Shown piece after piece: positions 1-5,186 of a stretch of DNA of 5,186 nt. This stretch comes from RGIG2206 sp045540915. Its GTDB lineage: Bacteria; Bacillota; Clostridia; Oscillospirales; Acutalibacteraceae. The stretch's first letter is position 1. The number at the start of each line of letters is the position of its first letter. The position numbers and the translations under genes were made by a program. The notes beneath the pieces are model-generated. The model searched no databases. It was not told the origin of the DNA and saw nothing but the letters and a program-made list of their open reading frames with translations. The stretch is from NCBI GenBank assembly GCA_045540915.1, contig JAZQID010000045.1, positions 1 to 5,186 of the forward strand. Reading direction: 5' to 3'.

Positions 1-1065
1 CGAAACGGCGATCCACTCGCTACCGTCGTTGCCCTCGGCCCAGCTTACAAGGCAGAAGCCTGCCTTGGCGGTGAAGCCCGTCTTGCCGCCCTTGATGACG
101 GCCACCTCAGGCTCGGTGCCGTACATTTTGGCAAACATCGAGTTTTTGAGGGGTATGCCGTCGGGATGGCGTTCGTTAGCAGGCAACAGGTAATTCTCGG
201 TTGAGATGACCTTTCGCAGATAGTCGTTGGAGAGGGCGGCCTGCATAATGACGGCCATATCGTAGCAGGTGGTGTAGAGTCCGCCGCTGTCGGTACCGAC
301 CGCGTTGTCAAAATGGGTGTCCTTCAGCCCGAGCTGAGCCGCCTTTTCGTTCATCAGGCGGATAAAATCCTCTTCGCTGTCTGCCGCAAGGTCGACCAGC
401 GCCATAGTGGAGTCGGCCCCCGAAAACATCAGCGCACCGCGGAAAAGCTCGTCGACGGTTGCGGTCTCCCCTTGGTCGTAGCCTATCATTATCAGGTCGC
501 TGTTATAGAGGGGGTTGAGCAGGTCGTGGTCAAAGGTGTAGACGGCATCAAGGTCGGTCAGCCTTTCGACTGCGACGAGGGCGGTCATGACCTTGACCAA
601 GGAGGCAGGGCGGATTCGCTCGGTACCGCCCTTGGAGGCGGCAACCGTACCCTTGTCCACGTTGATGAGGATGGCGTTTTTGCTGAGAATGTCATCACCG
701 AGAGTCGCGGTATCGTCGGTAAAGACGGGCGCGAACGGCTCCTTCTCGGTCGGAGAATTGGTATGCTCCGCTATGCTGGAAACGGGTTCGGAAGATACAT
801 CGTTTTTGCCCGAGTTTGCGGTGCAGCCGCGCACTCCGAAAAGGATGCCGAGTATGAGGGCGAGCAGTACTAACAGGGCGCCTGTGCGGCGGACAAAGGC
901 CTTTCTGCGCAGTTTTGCCTTTCTTGCAAGGCGGACGCGCTTTTCGGCCTCCTTGACGTCGCGCTGACGCTTTATCTCCTCGCGCATTTGTTGGCGCTGC
1001 GGGTCGTAGGCATCGTAAAAACTGCCGTATTTATCTTCAAAAGAATCTCTGTTGGGGCGGTTCAT
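1..1065 (-). CDS. D-alanyl-D-alanine carboxypeptidase (peptidase S11, PBP5/DacF-like), 3' end beyond window
   Basis: This is a serine D,D-carboxypeptidase that removes the terminal D-Ala from peptidoglycan pentapeptides outside the membrane. 355 codons are visible and the reading frame is open to the left window edge. The active-site motifs are S155-L-V-K158 (SxxK, nucleophile and general base), S215-G-A-D (the SxN position, with Ala where Asn is usual) and K328-T-G followed by F-T-A-K-A-G-F (KTG). Residues 1-60 are strongly charged and basic (a helix rich in Arg, Lys, Glu and Gln from about 25), followed by a hydrophobic segment at 61-78. The protein is therefore probably held by an uncleaved N-terminal signal anchor with a cytoplasmic tail, not a classical cleaved signal peptide. 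Residues about 85-120 look like a Ser/Pro/Glu linker. The ATG overlaps the mtaB stop as ATGA and has GGGGAGGTG 5 nt upstream, so the start is secure and translation is probably coupled to mtaB. The family call is confident. The exact subfamily and the C-terminal domain are not visible. Confidence 0.9.
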   Translation of the reverse strand, partial: MNRPNRDSFEDKYGSFYDAYDPQRQQMREEIKRQRDVKEAEKRVRLARKAKLRRKAFVRRTGALLVLLALILGILFGVRGCTANSGKNDVSSEPVSSIAEHTNSPTEKEPFAPVFTDDTATLGDDILSKNAILINVDKGTVAASKGGTERIRPASLVKVMTALVAVERLTDLDAVYTFDHDLLNPLYNSDLIMIGYDQGETATVDELFRGALMFSGADSTMALVDLAADSEEDFIRLMNEKAAQLGLKDTHFDNAVGTDSGGLYTTCYDMAVIMQAALSNDYLRKVISTENYLLPANERHPDGIPLKNSMFAKMYGTEPEVAVIKGGKTGFTAKAGFCLVSWAEGNDGSEWIAVS

Positions 1066-2348
1066 TCAAGCACCTCCCCGATCATTGTATCTTGCAACAC
1101 GTCGGTCAGCAAAACGGTGACAAGGCGGTTTCTCATATCCTTGCCTGCCGCTTGCACAAGGGTGTAGTTGGCGGTATAGCCCTTGTTTATGCCCTTTTCG
1201 TAGGTCTCAAACAGAACCTGAGCCCTGCTTCCCACCTGCGAGAGCAGAAAGCGCCTCTCGCTCTCAGCGGCCGCTTCTATCATACGGCGGGAGCGCTCCT
1301 GCTTGACGGCGTTGGGTACCTGATCGGGCATTTTTGCCGCAAAGGTACCTGCCCGCCTTGAGTAAGCAAAGACGTGGCAACGGGCAAAGCCTATCCGCTT
1401 GACGAATTCGACCGACTCCGTAAATTCTTCCTCGGTCTCGCCGGCAAAGCCTACCATCACGTCGGTGGTTATCGAGCAGTCGGCAAAACGGCACCTGATG
1501 CGCTCGACAAGGTCGGAGAAAAAGGCGCAGTCGTAGTGTCGGTTCATTCGGCGCAGGGTGGCGTCACAGCCCGATTGAAGCGCGAGGTGAAACTGGGGAC
1601 AGAACTTGTCCTGCCCTTGCAGGCGGTCGAGCATCTCATCGGTGAAAAGGTCGGGTTCAAGGGAGCCGAGTCTGACTCGGTCGATGCTCTCGACCCTGCA
1701 GACCGCGTCGACCGCGTCACAGAGGTTAAGGGACAGATCCTTTCCGTATGTAGAGAGATTGATGCCCACAAGTACAATCTCGCGGTGGCCGTTTTCGGCA
1801 AGCCGTTCGACCTCTTTTTCGATATCAAGGGGAGTCTTTGAGCGGACGAAGCCGCGTGCAAAGGGGATGATGCAGTAGGTGCAAAAGCGCTCGCATCCGT
1901 CCTGAATCTTGACGTAGGCACGGGTGCGCTCGGGAAATTTCTCAATGCAGGGGGTCTTGAACTTCTCGTCACGAGTGTGCTTTTCGATGTCGACGATGCG
2001 CTCGCCCGTCTGCAGATGTTTTTTCACCAAAGAAAGCAGACGCTCGTTGGATGCGTTGCCCATAACGATATCGGCGGCATCGAGCGTCCTTGACTCATCG
2101 GGGAAGGCCTGCGGCAAGCATCCCGTCAGCACGATTACGGAATTGGGAGCCTCTCTCCTGAAACGGCGCAAAAACTGACGCGCCTTGCGGTCGCTTTCGG
2201 CGGTTACGGTGCAGGAATTAAGCACCACCACGTCAGGCTGAGCCTCGCAGGGCACAATTTCGTGGCCTGCAGATATCACTGCCTGTTGCATAGAGGAGGT
2301 CTCATATTGATTGACCTTGCACCCGAGGGTGTGGAAATAAAACTTCAT
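1062..2348 (-). CDS. mtaB: tRNA (N6-L-threonylcarbamoyladenosine(37)-C2)-methylthiotransferase MtaB
   Basis: This is a radical-SAM enzyme that adds a methylthio group to C2 of t6A37, giving ms2t6A in ANN-decoding tRNAs. With the start chosen here it has 428 residues, normal for the family. The N-terminal UPF0004 domain carries three conserved cysteines, C10 (in HTLGCKVNQYE), C46 (NSCTVT) and C77 (TGCLPQ), which should bind the auxiliary 4Fe-4S cluster. The radical-SAM motif CxxxCxxC is C152-ERF-C156-TY-C159, followed by IIPFARG. Further family motifs are GINLSTYG (195-202), LGSLEP (227-232), HLALQSGCD (254-262) and DVMVGFAGETEEEF (296-309; Pro is more usual than Ala in this last one). A TRAM-like tRNA-binding domain fills about 369-428. 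An in-frame GTG at 2357 would add three residues, but it abuts the upstream stop and lacks a Shine-Dalgarno. The ATG at 2348 has AGGTGA 5 nt upstream and gives the usual MK..FHTLGCKVN beginning. The LGCKVNQYE start favours MtaB over MiaB or RimO. Confidence 0.95.
   Translation of the reverse strand: MKFYFHTLGCKVNQYETSSMQQAVISAGHEIVPCEAQPDVVVLNSCTVTAESDRKARQFLRRFRREAPNSVIVLTGCLPQAFPDESRTLDAADIVMGNASNERLLSLVKKHLQTGERIVDIEKHTRDEKFKTPCIEKFPERTRAYVKIQDGCERFCTYCIIPFARGFVRSKTPLDIEKEVERLAENGHREIVLVGINLSTYGKDLSLNLCDAVDAVCRVESIDRVRLGSLEPDLFTDEMLDRLQGQDKFCPQFHLALQSGCDATLRRMNRHYDCAFFSDLVERIRCRFADCSITTDVMVGFAGETEEEFTESVEFVKRIGFARCHVFAYSRRAGTFAAKMPDQVPNAVKQERSRRMIEAAAESERRFLLSQVGSRAQVLFETYEKGINKGYTANYTLVQAAGKDMRNRLVTVLLTDVLQDTMIGEVLE
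1071..1079 (-). promoter_or_regulatory. Ribosome binding site of the carboxypeptidase gene
   Basis: On the minus strand this reads GGGGAGGTG, ending 5 nt before the ATG at 1065. It lies inside the last codons of mtaB. Together with the ATGA stop/start overlap it fixes the start and suggests translational coupling. Confidence 0.8.
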
Positions 2349-2353
2349 AGCCG

Positions 2354-2359
2354 TCACCT
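2354..2359 (-). promoter_or_regulatory. Ribosome binding site deciding the mtaB start
   Basis: On the minus strand this reads AGGTGA, beginning in the TAG stop codon of the upstream SEDS gene and ending 5 nt before the ATG at 2348. It supports the ATG over the GTG at 2357, which lies within this very site. Confidence 0.65.
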
Positions 2360-3500
2360 AAAAATCGTCGCGCAGATACATCGGGCGCAGGTTGCGGTGG
2401 TTGTAGACGTTGAGCACCAGACCGATGCCGAGGAAGGTGGCGACCAGACTGGTACCGCCTGCACTGAAGAAGGGCAGGGTGATGCCGATAACGGGCAGCA
2501 GGGAAACGCACATACCGATGTTGAGTATCATCTGGGCGGCCAGCATACCGAAGATGCCGCTGCATATGATGACGCCCTGCTTATCCTTGGCGTGATGGGC
2601 GATAACGAGAATACGAATGCATATTGCGAGCAACAGGGCAATAATTGCGATAAGGCCGAGCATACCCAGTTCCTCGCCCGTAGAAGCAAAGATAAAGTCG
2701 TTGTGCCCTTCGGGAACGCCGCCCTTTTGCACGAAGTCACCCTTGAGATAGCCCTTGCCGAAGAAGCCGCCGTTGGCCATCGCGATACGGGCGCGCCATT
2801 GCTGCCAGCCCGTGCCGTAGAGGTCAAGCTCGGGGTTGAGCAGGGTCTCGATACGGCCGCGCTGGTCGTCGTTCATAATGAAGAACCAAGTGACAGGGGC
2901 GGCAAGCGCGGCAAAAACGCCGGCGATAGCAAAGTAGCGCATGCGGATGCCTGCGGCAAACATCATACTCAGGAAGATGATGCCGAGCACCAAGGCAGTA
3001 CCCGAGTCACCCTGAATGTGAATGAGCATAACGGGAACAGCGCCGTGAATGCACAGCGCGATTATGTTGAGAATGGAATTGACCCTCTCACCGAGCAGGC
3101 TGACGTGCTTTGCGAAGGTGATGATAAAGGCAATTTTGAGCAGCTCGCTCGGCTGGAAGGACATACCGAGGGGTAGTTTTATCCAAGCTTTGTCATCGGT
3201 GCCGCCCGGTGCGTAGCCGATAATAAAGGTCAGCCCGACCAGTATAAGCGCAATCGCGGCGGGTATCATCCACCACTTAACGATGGTGTTGTAGTCGAAG
3301 GTCACCGACATCATTACCGCGGCGGCAATACCGATGGCAATAGCGGCAAGCTGAACGAAGAAGGCGCGCGAACTGCCTGTGTAACGGGTGGTGGAAAGAA
3401 CCATCATCGAGCCGTAAAGCGAGGCACAGGTACAGAGCAAAAGCAGTACCTTGTCGGTCTCGCGGAAATAGTCGGCAATCATACCCCAAAGCCTTCTCAT
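2358..3500 (-). CDS. rodA: SEDS-family peptidoglycan glycosyltransferase, RodA-like (RodA/FtsW/SpoVE)
   Basis: This is a polytopic membrane protein of 380 residues, the family's usual size, which polymerises lipid II into glycan strands with a partner class B penicillin-binding protein. Hydrophobic segments run along the whole length (for example about 17-36, 48-66, 78-96, 121-131, 145-162, 169-184, 190-208, 278-300, 309-327 and 352-366), consistent with about ten membrane helices. Family signatures are FQPSELLK (115-122), QGDSGTAL (163-170), VPEGHNDFIFASTGEELG (262-279) and GITLPFFSAGGTSL (339-352). D268, in GHNDFIFA, aligns with the catalytic Asp known for RodA (D262 in E. coli) and FtsW. 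The long charged stretch around 209-236 is the expected large extracellular loop. The ATG has a near-perfect Shine-Dalgarno 8 nt upstream. The gene leads a three-gene operon. Family membership is firm. RodA over FtsW or SpoVE is a judgement from overall resemblance, and no class B PBP gene is next to it to settle the point. Confidence 0.88.
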   Translation of the reverse strand: MRRLWGMIADYFRETDKVLLLLCTCASLYGSMMVLSTTRYTGSSRAFFVQLAAIAIGIAAAVMMSVTFDYNTIVKWWMIPAAIALILVGLTFIIGYAPGGTDDKAWIKLPLGMSFQPSELLKIAFIITFAKHVSLLGERVNSILNIIALCIHGAVPVMLIHIQGDSGTALVLGIIFLSMMFAAGIRMRYFAIAGVFAALAAPVTWFFIMNDDQRGRIETLLNPELDLYGTGWQQWRARIAMANGGFFGKGYLKGDFVQKGGVPEGHNDFIFASTGEELGMLGLIAIIALLLAICIRILVIAHHAKDKQGVIICSGIFGMLAAQMILNIGMCVSLLPVIGITLPFFSAGGTSLVATFLGIGLVLNVYNHRNLRPMYLRDDF

Positions 3501-3508
3501 CGACCAAA

Positions 3509-3519
3509 CACCTCCTTTT
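3509..3519 (-). promoter_or_regulatory. Strong ribosome binding site of the SEDS gene
   Basis: The minus strand reads AAAAGGAGGTG, almost fully complementary to the 3' end of 16S rRNA, and ends 8 nt before the ATG at 3500. Confidence 0.85.
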
Positions 3520-3538
3520 AATATCTTTTATGCATATT

Positions 3539-3567
3539 ATTATAAAATAAACTCACCTCAAGTGCAA
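3539..3567 (-). promoter_or_regulatory. Predicted sigma-A promoter of the leftward rodA-mtaB-carboxypeptidase operon
   Basis: On the minus strand there is a perfect -10 box TATAAT (3544-3539) preceded by TTGCAC (3567-3562) with a 17-nt spacer. The -35 box matches TTGACA only in its first three bases. Transcription would start near 3532, leaving a leader of about 32 nt with the ribosome binding site. No other promoter-like sequence or gap is seen further along the operon, so all three genes probably depend on it. Confidence 0.7.
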
Positions 3568-3570
3568 GTA

Positions 3571-3598
3571 AATCCTTAAAAGTTTAGAAATAATCCTT
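3571..3598. repeat. Pair of AATCCTT direct repeats between the divergent promoters
   Basis: AATCCTT occurs at 3571-3577 and again at 3592-3598, with starts exactly 21 bp apart, about two turns of the helix. The pair lies between the -35 regions of the leftward and rightward promoters, the place for a shared operator. The unit is short and the region is AT-rich, so chance remains quite possible. Confidence 0.3.
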
Positions 3599-3625
3599 TT
3601 AATGTTGAAAAAACTGTGTTATACT
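3597..3625 (+). promoter_or_regulatory. Predicted promoter of the rightward tsaE-tsaB-upp operon
   Basis: TATACT at 3620-3625 is preceded by TG at 3617-3618, making an extended -10 element (TGTTATACT). The matching -35 at a 17-nt spacer is a weak TTTTAA (3597-3602), as is common when the -10 is extended. Transcription would begin near 3632. An alternative pairing is TTGAAA (3605-3610) with TAAAAG (3628-3633), also 17 nt apart but with a poorer -10. Confidence 0.55.
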
Positions 3626-3648
3626 GTTAAAAGAATGAAATTTGTGGG

Positions 3649-3657
3649 AAAGGGTGG
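3649..3657 (+). promoter_or_regulatory. Probable ribosome binding site of tsaE
   Basis: AAAGGGTGG ends 5 nt before the GTG at 3663. It is an imperfect Shine-Dalgarno. It favours the GTG start over the in-frame TTG at 3642 (no site upstream, and very near the predicted transcription start) and over the ATG at 3678 (AAGG only 2 nt away). Confidence 0.5.
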
Positions 3658-3662
3658 CGGCC

Positions 3663-4124
3663 GTGTCTGAGAAGGTTATGCAGTTTTGTACCGATTGCGT
3701 TGAGCAGACCGAGCAGTTGGCTTCGCGTCTGGCACGCGGCTTTGGCGGCGGCGTCATCGCTATGAAGGGTGACCTCGGCGCAGGCAAGACCGCCTTTGTG
3801 CGCGGCTTTGCGCGCGGCTTGGGGTTTGACGGCGAGGTGGCCTCCCCGACCTTTGCGATAGTCCACGAATATGTCGGCGGACGGTTGCCCCTTTACCATT
3901 TTGATATGTACCGCGTCGACGGTTGGGACGACCTCTATTCAACGGGGTATTTCGAGTATATGGACACTCCCTGCGTGATGGCTGTGGAGTGGAGCGAAAA
4001 TATTGCGGGTGCTCTGCCTGAGGATAGGCTTGAGGTGGAGATACGCCGCACCGATGATGAAAACGGCAGGACGGTGACCCTGACCTGCGTGGGAGGAATG
4101 AAGCTTGAAGATATTGGCGATTGA
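3663..4124 (+). CDS. tsaE: tRNA threonylcarbamoyladenosine biosynthesis ATPase TsaE
   Basis: TsaE (YjeE/YdiB) is the small P-loop ATPase that works with the TsaB-TsaD dimer in transferring threonylcarbamoyl from its AMP adduct to A37 of tRNA, giving t6A. With the GTG start it has 153 residues, typical for the family. The Walker A loop is G36-DLGAGKT43. It is followed by SPTF (61-64), the nucleotide-sensing switch region, then LYHFDMYR (77-84) with D81 as the Walker B-type Asp, and VEWSEN (108-113), the conserved C-terminal family motif. The start is uncertain: TTG 3642, GTG 3654, GTG 3663 and ATG 3678 are all in frame, and the ATG would give a 148-residue protein beginning MQFCTDCVEQTEQLA that also fits the family. 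It is the first gene of the rightward operon, and its end overlaps tsaB by 20 nt. The function is secure from the motifs and the neighbour. Confidence 0.95.
   Translation: MSEKVMQFCTDCVEQTEQLASRLARGFGGGVIAMKGDLGAGKTAFVRGFARGLGFDGEVASPTFAIVHEYVGGRLPLYHFDMYRVDGWDDLYSTGYFEYMDTPCVMAVEWSENIAGALPEDRLEVEIRRTDDENGRTVTLTCVGGMKLEDIGD
4091..4097 (+). promoter_or_regulatory. Ribosome binding site deciding the TTG start of tsaB
   Basis: GGGAGGA lies inside the end of tsaE, 7 nt before the TTG at 4105. The nearby ATG at 4098 is in the tsaE frame, so it cannot start tsaB. The strength and spacing of this site make the TTG start convincing. Confidence 0.8.
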
Positions 4125-4809
4125 ATGTTCGGAGAACCCTGCCTCCTGCGCCGTTGTTGAGGACGGCCGTCTGCTTTGCGAAAGCTTTATCGGGGTCGGG
4201 CTGACCCATAGCCGCACCCTGATGCCGATGGTCGACGCTATGCTTAAGAATGCCGACCTCTCCCTTGGCGATATCGACCGCTTTGCCGTCACCGTCGGCC
4301 CCGGCTCCTTTACGGGACTGCGCATCGGCATAGCCGCCGTCAAGGGTATGGCGATGGGTACGAAAAGGGATGTCGTTGGGATATCCACCCTGCAGGCAGC
4401 CGCCTTCGGCGCGTCGATGCTCAAGGGTATCATTTGTCCCGTGATGGATGCTCGCTGTCAGCAGGTCTATAATGCCCTGTTTTATTGCGACGGCAACCGC
4501 ATTGAGCGGCTCTGCGAGGATAGGGCGCTGATGTGCAACGAGCTTCGCGACGAACTTTTGAAGCTTAAAGTGGGCCGTTTTGCCGAGGCTGATATATGGC
4601 TTACGGGCAACGGTGCCGAGCTTTGTATGGGAAAATTCGGCGAGGCAGTCGGTGCGAAGACGGCGCCGATGCACGTTCGCAGTCAGAAGGCGCTGTACGT
4701 CGCCCTGCTCTCACAGGACGAGCCGCCCGTCAGTGCGACCCAATTGTTGCCCAGCTACCTGCGACTGCCGCAGGCGGAGCGCGAGCTGAAGCAACGCCAA
4801 CAACAGTAA
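4105..4809 (+). CDS. tsaB: tRNA threonylcarbamoyladenosine biosynthesis protein TsaB
   Basis: TsaB (YeaZ) is the inactive paralogue of TsaD. It dimerises with TsaD and, with TsaE, forms the complex that makes t6A37. Its 234 residues are normal for the family. The ASKHA-type N-terminal domain starts MKILAIECSEN, followed by THSRTLMPMVDAML (34-47), the hallmark VGPGSFTGLRIG (64-75) and the helix AAVKGMAMGT. DARCQQVYNALFY (115-127) matches the usual DAR..EVY.A.Y block. The C-terminus LLPSYLRLPQAER (214-226) is the typical family ending, followed by a short Gln/Lys/Arg-rich tail. Translation starts at a TTG with a good Shine-Dalgarno. No in-frame ATG exists before residue 40, which lies beyond the conserved N-terminus, so the TTG is needed. 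The 20-nt overlap with tsaE implies coupled translation. In many Firmicutes rimI and tsaD follow; here upp does. Confidence 0.95.
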   Translation: MKILAIECSENPASCAVVEDGRLLCESFIGVGLTHSRTLMPMVDAMLKNADLSLGDIDRFAVTVGPGSFTGLRIGIAAVKGMAMGTKRDVVGISTLQAAAFGASMLKGIICPVMDARCQQVYNALFYCDGNRIERLCEDRALMCNELRDELLKLKVGRFAEADIWLTGNGAELCMGKFGEAVGAKTAPMHVRSQKALYVALLSQDEPPVSATQLLPSYLRLPQAERELKQRQQQ

Positions 4810-4839
4810 ATTATTTTAAGTCGTCCAAGACGGCGGAAC

Positions 4840-4845
4840 GGAGTG
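4840..4845 (+). promoter_or_regulatory. Ribosome binding site of upp
   Basis: GGAGTG ends 6 nt before the ATG at 4852. The gap between tsaB and upp is only 42 nt and shows no clear promoter or terminator, so upp is probably read from the tsaE promoter. Confidence 0.65.
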
Positions 4846-4851
4846 AAAGAT

Positions 4852-5186
4852 ATGCAACTGAGCAAAAACGTAATGTGGGTCGACCATCCCCTCGTCCAGC
4901 ACAAGCTTACCATTCTTCGTAACGAGAAGACAAGCTCTAAGGACTTCCGTCAGCTCGTCAGCGAGATTGCTACCCTTATGTGCTACGAGGCAACGAGGGA
5001 TCTTCCGCTCAAGGAGGTTGAGGTCAACACCCCTGTCAGCCTTGCCAAGACTAAGGTCATCGCAGGCCGCAAGCTTGCCTTTGTGCCTATTCTGCGCGCA
5101 GGCTTGGGAATGGTTGACGGAGTTTTGAACCTTGTCCCCGGCGCAAAGATCGGCCACATCGGTCTTTATCGCGACCCGACCACCCT
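4852..5186 (+). CDS. upp: Uracil phosphoribosyltransferase, N-terminal half, cut by window end
   Basis: Upp joins uracil to PRPP to give UMP in pyrimidine salvage in the cytoplasm. 111 complete codons are visible of an expected roughly 208. The N-terminus has DHPLVQHKLTILRN (11-24), then KDFRQLVSEIATLMCYEATRD (30-50), VPILRAGLGMVDGVL (78-92) and GHIGLYRDPTT (101-111), all in the order and spacing of bacterial Upp such as the E. coli enzyme. The PRPP-binding loop (DPMLATGGS in relatives) and the uracil-binding C-terminus lie past the right edge and cannot be checked. The ATG has GGAGTG 6 nt upstream and gives the expected short lead-in before HPLVQHKL. It sits 42 nt after tsaB, so it is likely in the same operon. 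Confidence 0.95.
   Translation, partial: MQLSKNVMWVDHPLVQHKLTILRNEKTSSKDFRQLVSEIATLMCYEATRDLPLKEVEVNTPVSLAKTKVIAGRKLAFVPILRAGLGMVDGVLNLVPGAKIGHIGLYRDPTT

Noticed and set aside
313..873. Plus-strand open frame of 186 codons near the left edge
   Set aside because: It is antisense to the carboxypeptidase gene, whose SxxK and KTG motifs show that the minus strand is the coding one.
2349..2357. GTG at 2357 as the mtaB start
   Set aside because: It directly abuts the stop codon of the upstream gene with no Shine-Dalgarno before it. The ATG at 2348 has AGGTGA 5 nt away and matches the family N-terminus.
2262..3176. Plus-strand open frame of 304 codons opposite the SEDS gene and mtaB
   Set aside because: It lies antisense to two genes with clear family motifs, its translation is rich in His, Asp, Glu and Gln without recognisable domains, and no good ribosome binding site stands out. 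It is a shadow frame typical of GC-rich coding DNA.
3513..3603. TCCTTTTAAT occurring at 3513-3522 and 3594-3603
   Set aside because: The first copy is mostly the complement of the ribosome binding site of the SEDS gene. In AT-rich spacer DNA the match is most easily explained by chance.
3720..3823. Repeated CGCGGCTTTG-like units within tsaE
   Set aside because: They encode the Arg-Gly-Phe and Arg-Gly-Leu steps around the Walker A region with the same preferred codons. This is protein-driven similarity, not a DNA repeat.
3760..4674. Minus-strand open frame of 304 codons opposite tsaE and tsaB
   Set aside because: It is antisense to two well-identified genes, its product is low-complexity and Arg/His/Pro-rich, and it resembles no family I know.
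4822..4832. Small inverted repeat CGTC-CAA-GACG between tsaB and upp as a terminator
   Set aside because: The stem is only 4 bp and no run of T follows. It is too weak to end transcription and upp follows closely.

Overview
This window looks like ordinary chromosomal housekeeping DNA from a Gram-positive bacterium, most likely a fairly GC-rich member of the Clostridia (an Oscillospirales/Ruminococcaceae-type gut anaerobe would fit). The reasons are strong AGGAGG-type ribosome binding sites, GTG and TTG starts, tightly overlapping genes, a SEDS protein and a D,D-carboxypeptidase of Firmicutes style, and a sharp contrast between GC-rich genes and an AT-rich intergenic promoter region. The taxonomic call is inference; no rRNA or species marker is present.

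The layout is two divergent operons around one AT-rich spacer at about 3501-3662. Leftward (minus strand) the order is a RodA/FtsW-type SEDS glycosyltransferase (2358-3500), the tRNA methylthiotransferase MtaB (1062-2348), and a membrane-anchored D-alanyl-D-alanine carboxypeptidase (1-1065, cut by the left edge). These three genes are separated by 9 nt and by a 4-nt ATGA overlap, so they almost certainly share one transcript. Rightward (plus strand) the order is tsaE (3663-4124), tsaB (4105-4809, 20-nt overlap, TTG start) and upp, uracil phosphoribosyltransferase (4852-5186, cut by the right edge).

Functionally, two themes are interleaved. One is the hypermodification of A37 in ANN-decoding tRNAs: TsaE and TsaB belong to the machine that makes t6A, and MtaB across the divergent promoter converts t6A to ms2t6A. 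The other is peptidoglycan: the SEDS polymerase makes glycan strands and the carboxypeptidase trims the stem peptide. Upp adds uracil salvage to the right-hand operon.

I found no mobile element, CRISPR array, RNA gene, phage gene or convincing terminator. I saw no sign of a new biological system. The points worth a second look are modest: the t6A/ms2t6A pairing across a shared promoter region, an atypical active-site motif and N-terminus in the carboxypeptidase, a spaced direct repeat between the two promoters, and the replacement of the usual rimI-tsaD neighbours by upp.
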